This document shows, piece by piece, positions 6,775 to 11,115 of a DNA stretch of 11,115 nt. Source of the DNA: UBA8752 sp965659115 (lineage in GTDB: Bacteria; Bacteroidota; Bacteroidia; Flavobacteriales_D; Sanyastnellaceae); contig CBFHUP010000067.1 in assembly GCA_965659115.1 (NCBI GenBank), positions 1-11,115 on the forward strand, read 5' to 3'. A model generated the notes under the pieces. That model had not been told where the DNA came from and did not search any database. It worked only from the letters and a program-made list of their open reading frames with translations. How positions within the stretch are numbered: position 1 is the stretch's first letter; each line of letters begins with the position of its first letter. The position numbers and the translations under genes were made by a program.

Positions 6775-7670
6775 TTGCTCTGGTTCTTTGCATCTTCGTT
6801 TCCACCCTCATGTTCAGCTGTTTCCGGCTGTTCCCCAGGATGAATGTGCGGTTGGAAGATGCCATTGTCATCAATTACATGGTGGCATCGACCCTCTGTG
6901 TGGCCATTGCCGGTTACACGCATACCTTGGATCGGCTCAGCGCTCCCAGTTCTTTGGCAGGAGCTGCCATGGGACTGATTTTTCTGTACATGTTCAAGAA
7001 AATCGGGCAATGCACGCAGGAGCTTGGTTTGGGAGTCGTAGCCATTGCCACCAAAATGTCCATGGTTCTGCCCATGATGGTCTTCATTGTGCTGGATCCC
7101 ACAGATGCCTTCACGTGGCATAAGGGAGTTGCCATTGCACTGGCTTTTCCGGCAGTGTGGCTGGCCAGTACTCAAAGCAAAAAGGATCAAGGGTCTACAG
7201 GCCTGAGTGCAAGCGGCCTTAAGCAGGCCACCAGTTGGACCCTCCCCGCTATTGTATTTGTCGGTTCCGGTCTGATCGACCTGGGCTTTGGTTGGTTCTC
7301 CAGCCCAGACCACATGTCCTGTGATGCCGACAGGCTCGCGTTTTCATCCATTCCCTATACGATGGCAGCCTTCATAGGGATTACGCGGTGGTTTACCATA
7401 CCGCGTTGCGCGCCACAGCTGAACCGGTCTACCATTTTGGGTGGCGTCATCCTCGGGGTCATCAATGTGGGCTCACTGTTCTTTTTGTTGTCAGCCTATC
7501 AGCAGATGCCGTTGTCCCGCTCCGCCATTGTGCCGATGATCAACCTGGGGGTCGTCCTGGCCACAGCCTTGGCAGGGATGGCCTTTTTTGCGGAACGACC
7601 ATCGCGCCGAAATTTGATGGGCTGGTTGCTGGCGAGTACCGCTCTTGTGATCCTGCTTCAGTCAGATTGA
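6771..7670 (+). CDS. EamA/DMT-superfamily permease
   Basis: An inner-membrane protein with about ten predicted hydrophobic helices, in two halves as in EamA (DMT) transporters: helices at roughly 1-20, 30-48, 59-77, 84-105 and 112-133, a polar linker (about 134-150, SKKDQGSTG), then 152-170, 188-206, 218-240, 246-270 and 278-296. The second half ends in the characteristic AYQQMPLSRSAIVPMINLG...FFAERPSRRNLMGWLL pattern (pore helix, E-R, then the last helix). Substrate cannot be read from the sequence; DMT members export amino acids and other metabolites. I choose the ATG at 6771 (299 residues, MIALVLCIFVSTLMF), which overlaps the ribD stop as ATGA and starts directly in helix 1. The in-frame ATG at 6723 would add 16 polar residues inside ribD. 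Confidence 0.85.
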   Translation: MIALVLCIFVSTLMFSCFRLFPRMNVRLEDAIVINYMVASTLCVAIAGYTHTLDRLSAPSSLAGAAMGLIFLYMFKKIGQCTQELGLGVVAIATKMSMVLPMMVFIVLDPTDAFTWHKGVAIALAFPAVWLASTQSKKDQGSTGLSASGLKQATSWTLPAIVFVGSGLIDLGFGWFSSPDHMSCDADRLAFSSIPYTMAAFIGITRWFTIPRCAPQLNRSTILGGVILGVINVGSLFFLLSAYQQMPLSRSAIVPMINLGVVLATALAGMAFFAERPSRRNLMGWLLASTALVILLQSD

Positions 7671-7692
7671 CAGGATTGTGTTTCCTTGCGGC

Positions 7693-8463
7693 ATGATCCT
7701 GCTGCGCCCACTTCTGTTGTCCATCCCTCTTGTGCTGTTCATGGCCTGCACCCCTGACGAAGATGCTGACCATTTGCTCGTCCCGGTTGTGCCAGCTCCT
7801 GCTCCGCCCGCAGTGGATCCTCCCGATGAGGAAGAAGGCGGTTCGGCACCAGATACGGTGCGTTACCTCGCCTTGGGAGACAGCTACACCATTGGTGAGA
7901 GCGTGCCCTCTGTCGGCGATTGGCCGAACCAGCTCATCGATTCGCTGGCCTTGAGGCTTCCATCGAGCCACTTTGAGCCTGCGCGCATCATTGCGACCAC
8001 TGGATGGACCACTTCCAACCTGTCCCAAGGAATGGATGCCCAACAAATCGACACCTCTACTTTTGACCTCGTTTCGCTGCTGATTGGCGTCAACAATCAA
8101 TATCAGGGATTGCCTTTGGAAGCGTATGAGACAGAGTTCGTGCAACTGCTCGAACGGGCGGTCGAACTGGCAGGTGGACAAGCCGATCGTGTATTTGTTG
8201 TCAGTATCCCAGACTACGGGTACACCCCGTTTGGCCAAGGCAACCAGTCCTCGATATCTCAAGACCTGGCCAACTTCAACGCTTCCTGCACCAATTTGAC
8301 ATCAGCTGCGGGCATCGCCCATTACAACATCACCCCCATCAGCCAGCAGTGGCCAGCCGCCTCCGATTGGGTTGCGCCCGATGGATTGCACCCCAGCGGT
8401 CCTCAGTATACCGCTTGGGTGGCCTCCTTTGTTGCCGAGGTTCAAGCCCAGCTCACAGAGTGA
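7693..8463 (+). CDS. SGNH/GDSL-family hydrolase, predicted lipoprotein
   Basis: A secreted esterase/lipase-type hydrolase. From the ATG at 7693 the protein has 256 residues: a hydrophobic signal MILLRPLLLSIPLVLFMAC with a possible lipobox at Cys19 (FMAC, imperfect at -3), then a Pro/Asp/Glu-rich linker (28-55), then the SGNH fold. Block I is LALGDSYT with nucleophile Ser64; block II is TTGWTT (Gly104); block III is LIGVNN (132-135 for GVNN); block V is DGLHPSG with Asp230 and His233. All four consensus blocks are intact, so it should be active. Substrate unknown; an acetyl or acyl ester in the envelope is plausible. An upstream in-frame GTG at 7678 adds five residues (MFPCG) that weaken the signal peptide. 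It lies 22 bp after the permease and is last in the plus-strand run. Confidence 0.87.
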   Translation: MILLRPLLLSIPLVLFMACTPDEDADHLLVPVVPAPAPPAVDPPDEEEGGSAPDTVRYLALGDSYTIGESVPSVGDWPNQLIDSLALRLPSSHFEPARIIATTGWTTSNLSQGMDAQQIDTSTFDLVSLLIGVNNQYQGLPLEAYETEFVQLLERAVELAGGQADRVFVVSIPDYGYTPFGQGNQSSISQDLANFNASCTNLTSAAGIAHYNITPISQQWPAASDWVAPDGLHPSGPQYTAWVASFVAEVQAQLTE

Positions 8464-9219
8464 TCAAGGCAATACCGTGACGCTGCCGGCTGCGCCTGGG
8501 AGGTACTGGATGTTGGATGCGTTAGGCTCCCCATAAAGGGTGGTATGGCCCGCTCCTGCTACCTCGAGAAACAGGTAGTCCGATGCCTTTAAATGCAGCG
8601 CTCCCAGCCCACCGTGGTGGACCATCGCTTGCCTGGCATCCAAACCCCGCGCGTCCAAATCCCCGAATCCCGCGCGGAAAGCGCGCAACCTCTGCGCCTT
8701 CCCCTGCACTTCAAACTGCCCAATGCCATTGGGCAGCCGCACCCTCAAGGTGTCTCCATCGAACAAAACGTACATGGGACCGGACATTTCGTCTCCGGTC
8801 AATTGCAGGTCCCCCGTATGCAGCGTGTCGACCATGGTAAAGCTTCCCTGCCCTTCCAGCAGCCAGTCCCGACAATCCAAGCCTTCAATCCGCACCTTGG
8901 GCACCGCATGGGGTGGGCGCACCCAACGGCACCGGTTGAGGTCTTGGATGAGCAAGGTTCCTCCGCCGAGCTCCGCGGACATTCCCCCGATCACACCCCC
9001 GCCAGCATGCCATGTGAGGCTCGGCCCCTCGGGCCCGGCATAGGGAGACCATTCCACGTCAATGCGGTCCAAAACCTGAACGGCATCAATGGGGGCCGGC
9101 AGTGTGACCGTGCGCGATGTGGCCTCGCCCTGCGGCGTCCAGCACCCTGCACCCTCCCCACTGCACCCCCAAGAAGCGCACAGAAAACCCACCCAGAAGC
9201 CGCAGTGAAGTCGCTTCAT
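8464..9219 (-). CDS. DUF2807-like (head GIN domain) predicted lipoprotein
   Basis: A 251-residue envelope protein. The N-terminus MKRLHCGFWVGFLCASWGC is a short basic start plus hydrophobic core ending at a possible lipobox Cys19 (SWGC, not a textbook match). The body is a series of short beta-strands with Gly turns: LQVL..I.V.W near 47-57, GGTLLIQD, VRIEGL, WLLEGQGSF, LQLTGDEMSGPMYVLFDGDTLRVRLPNGIG, FRAGFGDLDA, LFLEVAGAGHTTLYGEP and PGAAGSVTVL. This GxG-turn, right-handed beta-helix-like pattern is that of DUF2807 / putative auto-transporter adhesin head GIN proteins, which are common in Bacteroidetes and of unknown function. It begins 3 bp after mazG, so the two are probably co-transcribed. 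Its stop directly abuts the SGNH gene's stop. Confidence 0.75.
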   Translation of the reverse strand: MKRLHCGFWVGFLCASWGCSGEGAGCWTPQGEATSRTVTLPAPIDAVQVLDRIDVEWSPYAGPEGPSLTWHAGGGVIGGMSAELGGGTLLIQDLNRCRWVRPPHAVPKVRIEGLDCRDWLLEGQGSFTMVDTLHTGDLQLTGDEMSGPMYVLFDGDTLRVRLPNGIGQFEVQGKAQRLRAFRAGFGDLDARGLDARQAMVHHGGLGALHLKASDYLFLEVAGAGHTTLYGEPNASNIQYLPGAAGSVTVLP

Positions 9220-9222
9220 GGA

Positions 9223-10080
9223 TCAGGATTTCCCTTGTCCCAAAGCTTGCTTGGCTGCGTTCCAATGCAAGTCCATTTCCTCCAACGGCATCGCCGCCAA
9301 ATCCCCACCAGCTGATGCAATGCGCCGCTCCATCTCTTCAAAACGGGCCTTGAACCGGCGGTTGGTGCGTTCCAAGGCCTCATCGGGGTTGACATCCAAA
9401 AAGCGCGCGTAGTTGATGAGTGAAAACATCACATCGCCAAACTCGTCCGCCATGCGGTCCGACTTGGTTTCTACCTCCGCCTGAAGCTCTCCGAGCTCCT
9501 CTTGCACCTTGTTCCACACCTGACCAGCGTGGTCCCAATCAAAGCCTACACCACGCACCTTTTCTTGAATGCGCTGGGCCTTGACCATGGAAGGCAGACT
9601 TTGGGGCACGCCGTCCAGCACCCCTTTGGGCTTGCCTTGGTCAGGGCCTTTCTCCTTGAGCTTGATCTTTTCCCAATTCGCCTTGACCTCCTCCTCGGTT
9701 GCCGCTTCGACGTCACCATAAATGTGGGGGTGGCGGTGCACGAGTTTGTCGCAAATGCCGTGGAGCACATCGGCGGCATCGAAGACACCCGCTTCGGAGC
9801 CGAGCCTGCTGTAGAACACCATGTGCAACATCAAGTCGCCCACTTCTTTGCCCACTTCTTCTAAGTCCTCCGACAAGATGGCGTCGGCCAATTCGTAGGT
9901 CTCTTCGATGGTCAAATGCCGCAGCGACTCAAAGGTTTGCTTGCGGTCCCAAGGACACCCTTCGCGCAGGTCATCCATGATGTCCAAAAGGCGACCAAAA
10001 GCCGCCAATTTCTCTTCTCGTGTATGTCCGCCGAGTGGCGAAGTAAGGGTGGGACGTTGAATCGCTTCTGTATGCGGCAT
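9223..10080 (-). CDS. mazG: Nucleoside triphosphate pyrophosphohydrolase MazG
   Basis: MazG hydrolyses (d)NTPs, including aberrant ones, to NMP and pyrophosphate, cleaning the nucleotide pool in the cytosol. The protein has the duplicated all-alpha MazG layout. Domain 1 starts at GCPWDRKQTFESL, followed by EETYEL and EVGKEVGD, the EExxE...ExxD Mg2+ ligand set. Domain 2 has EELGELQAE and DEFGDVMFSLINYAR, a second EExxE...ExxD set. HRHPHIYGDV and the NWE.IK linker are also family features. The ATG at 10080 gives 285 residues. An in-frame GTG at 10101 would add seven and run into the divergent promoter region. A TAATTTTG element (minus strand, 10093-10086) ends only 5 bases before the ATG. The DUF2807-like lipoprotein gene follows after 3 bp. 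Confidence 0.95.
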   Translation of the reverse strand: MPHTEAIQRPTLTSPLGGHTREEKLAAFGRLLDIMDDLREGCPWDRKQTFESLRHLTIEETYELADAILSEDLEEVGKEVGDLMLHMVFYSRLGSEAGVFDAADVLHGICDKLVHRHPHIYGDVEAATEEEVKANWEKIKLKEKGPDQGKPKGVLDGVPQSLPSMVKAQRIQEKVRGVGFDWDHAGQVWNKVQEELGELQAEVETKSDRMADEFGDVMFSLINYARFLDVNPDEALERTNRRFKARFEEMERRIASAGGDLAAMPLEEMDLHWNAAKQALGQGKS

Positions 10081-10144
10081 GGGTCCAAAATTAAGCGGCA
10101 CCTTTGGGCCGGTGACACGAAGTACAGTTCAATTGAGCCGCGGT
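10081..10144. promoter_or_regulatory. Short divergent region between mazG and the acyloxyacyl hydrolase gene
   Basis: This stretch of at most 64 bp has to carry promoters for both directions, unless the hydrolase starts further upstream. It holds TAATTTTG facing mazG and a one-mismatch CACCTTTG (10099-10106) facing the hydrolase. No inverted repeat stands out. Confidence 0.35.
10086..10093 (-). promoter_or_regulatory. Candidate -7 promoter element for mazG
   Basis: On the minus strand this reads TAATTTTG, an exact TAnnTTTG match. It lies 5 bases upstream of the mazG ATG at 10080, so a transcript from it would be leaderless or nearly so. No clear -33 TTTG lies 19-21 bp upstream. It may be fortuitous in this short AT-richer patch. 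Confidence 0.25.
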
Positions 10145-11115
10145 GTGATTTTGGGTGCATTCCTCTGGGGTCTGTTGCCCCAAAAGCAGCTGCATTGTCA
10201 ATCCGCGATAGACCACCGGGCGCAATGGTCCGCCAGTATCGGTGCCGGATTTTTGGTGCCGCACCGGTCGGTGATCCGCGGGCTCATTGACGGACATGCC
10301 CGCCGCGTGGCTTTGTCTTGGTCCAGCCCCGCACTTGGATACTGGGCATCCTACAGAAACCATCCCCAATGGGGCCTTTCTTTGATCGCCACCGAGGTGG
10401 GAGCTTCCGAGCACATCGGTACTCAAGTGGCCGCCTTGTCCCATGTCGACCTGACCCTACACGGCCGGTGGTCATTGCGGTTGGGAGGCGGATTGGGGTG
10501 GACACAGAAGACCTGGGACTCAGCCTCAAGCCAAGGCCGAGAGCGGGTTGTCATCGGCTCAGCCATCAATGGAGCAGCACAGCTGGGGATGGGCATCTCG
10601 CCCAACCCCCAAGCCACAGGATGGCACCGGAACCTCGGTTTTCAGGTGCGCCTGGACCACCAAAGCAATGCTTCCTACAAGCAGCCCAACCTCGGCACCA
10701 ACGTGGTCAGCATCGGCATCAGTGCTTCCCTCTTGCGGGCCACTGTCCCCCGTCGTTCCAAGGATAGCATCAGGGTCGTCGCCGCCGTCCTTCCTGCTCC
10801 GACCAAAGGCAGCTATATGTTTCTCGGTGTGGGCCGGCGCCAGCCTGCGCCCCTCGAAAATCAAGAAAACGTGCTCGAATGCGGTTACGAATACCGTTTT
10901 GGAGGCCGTTCCCGAGTCGGTTATGTCACTGGTGGCCTGTTGATGTTCCGTCCCCAACATTGGGGCTCCAGCCTTCATGCTGGCTTTCAGTTGCGGTTTA
11001 CCCGGGTTCACATTGACCTGCTTCACGGCCGCTATCTCACCCGGTGGCAATCCGAAGAAAACCTGTACAACCGTGTGGTCCTCAACGTGCATCTGCACAA
11101 AGGATGGTGGTCGCG
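10145..11115 (+). CDS. PagL-like acyloxyacyl hydrolase (lipid A deacylase family), C-terminus beyond the window
   Basis: The frame stays open to the right edge (323 codons from the GTG at 10145). After a hydrophobic start (ILGAFLWGLL) come family blocks of Bacteroidetes acyloxyacyl hydrolases: GAGFLVPHR, a DGHARR segment, YWASY, GGGLGWTQKTWD, VIGSAINGAAQL, and DHQSNASYKQPNLGTNVVSIGIS. His172 and Ser174 of DHQSN match the catalytic H-x-S of PagL. The family is an outer-membrane beta-barrel that removes an acyl chain from lipid A, which can alter envelope permeability. The start is unsure: in-frame ATG 10079, GTG 10112 and TTG 10133 also exist. The TTG would give the signal peptide a basic residue (MSRG...); the ATG overlaps the divergent mazG start. 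I chose the GTG because the DNA before it looks less coding. Confidence 0.82.
   Translation, partial: MILGAFLWGLLPQKQLHCQSAIDHRAQWSASIGAGFLVPHRSVIRGLIDGHARRVALSWSSPALGYWASYRNHPQWGLSLIATEVGASEHIGTQVAALSHVDLTLHGRWSLRLGGGLGWTQKTWDSASSQGRERVVIGSAINGAAQLGMGISPNPQATGWHRNLGFQVRLDHQSNASYKQPNLGTNVVSIGISASLLRATVPRRSKDSIRVVAAVLPAPTKGSYMFLGVGRRQPAPLENQENVLECGYEYRFGGRSRVGYVTGGLLMFRPQHWGSSLHAGFQLRFTRVHIDLLHGRYLTRWQSEENLYNRVVLNVHLHKGWWS

Noticed and set aside
6696..7313. 205-codon minus-strand ORF over the ribD end and permease
   Set aside because: No recognisable motif, and it is antisense to a clear multi-helix membrane protein.
7540..8262. 240-codon minus-strand ORF over the permease end and SGNH gene
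   Set aside because: Antisense to intact SGNH blocks (GDSYT, GVNN, DGLHPS), with no signal or domain of its own.
8440..8520. Possible bidirectional terminator between the convergent genes
   Set aside because: There is no intergenic base, and the only CCCAG/CTGGG pairing I found has a very long loop and no U-tract.
8593..9315. 240-codon plus-strand ORF antisense to the DUF2807-like gene
   Set aside because: Pro/Arg/His-rich composition typical of an antisense reading in GC-rich DNA. The minus frame has a signal peptide and a regular beta-strand pattern.
10559..11098. 179-codon minus-strand ORF at the right end
   Set aside because: The opposite frame carries acyloxyacyl hydrolase motifs (GSAIN, H-x-S, PNLGTN) and is open to the edge.
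1..11115. Defence island, CRISPR array, insertion sequence or tRNA
   Set aside because: No direct-repeat/spacer array, transposase motif, terminal inverted repeat or cloverleaf was seen. All repeats found are coding-sequence modules or the short promoter repeats.

Overview
The window looks like chromosomal DNA from a fairly GC-rich member of the Bacteroidetes, probably a marine Flavobacteriia-like lineage. The evidence is a large secreted modular protein built from GC(T/M)D...DDGSC repeats and a HYR-like domain, a DUF2807-type lipoprotein, a Bacteroidetes-style RibD reductase domain and acyloxyacyl hydrolase, and a TAnnTTTG-type promoter element. I cannot place it below class level. Almost every base is coding.

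Layout. (1) Bases 1-3250, minus strand: one uninterrupted reading frame of 1083 codons that runs off the left edge. It encodes a secreted protein with a signal peptide, a ~190-residue module (A1), a Cys-rich spacer, four tandem ~132-144-residue units (each an AMPK-beta/CBM48-like beta-sandwich plus an acidic Cys repeat), a second copy of the ~190-residue module (A2) and a HYR-like domain. Because it has no stop inside the window, a simple ORF scan misses it and instead shows a 401-codon antisense shadow. (2) Bases 3251-3391: the largest non-coding gap, with a candidate Bacteroidetes -7 element and three TTnGTCGAw repeats 20-21 bp apart. (3) Bases 3392-8463, plus strand: a tightly packed run of ffh, folD, ribD, an EamA-type permease and an SGNH-hydrolase lipoprotein. 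Two junctions are 4-bp ATGA overlaps. (4) Bases 10080-8464, minus strand: mazG followed 3 bp later by a DUF2807-like lipoprotein, whose stop codon directly abuts the SGNH stop codon. (5) Bases ~10145-11115, plus strand: a PagL-like acyloxyacyl hydrolase cut by the right edge.

How the genes relate. The central run is mostly housekeeping: membrane-protein targeting (Ffh), one-carbon metabolism (FolD) and riboflavin synthesis (RibD), with a permease and an envelope lipoprotein at its end. The minus-strand pair combines nucleotide-pool cleaning (MazG) with another envelope lipoprotein, and the right-hand gene probably remodels lipid A in the outer membrane. I see no defence system, mobile element, CRISPR array, tRNA or rRNA. 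The least ordinary parts are the modular secreted protein, with its repeated WCGxC motif, and the phased repeats in the divergent promoter region.
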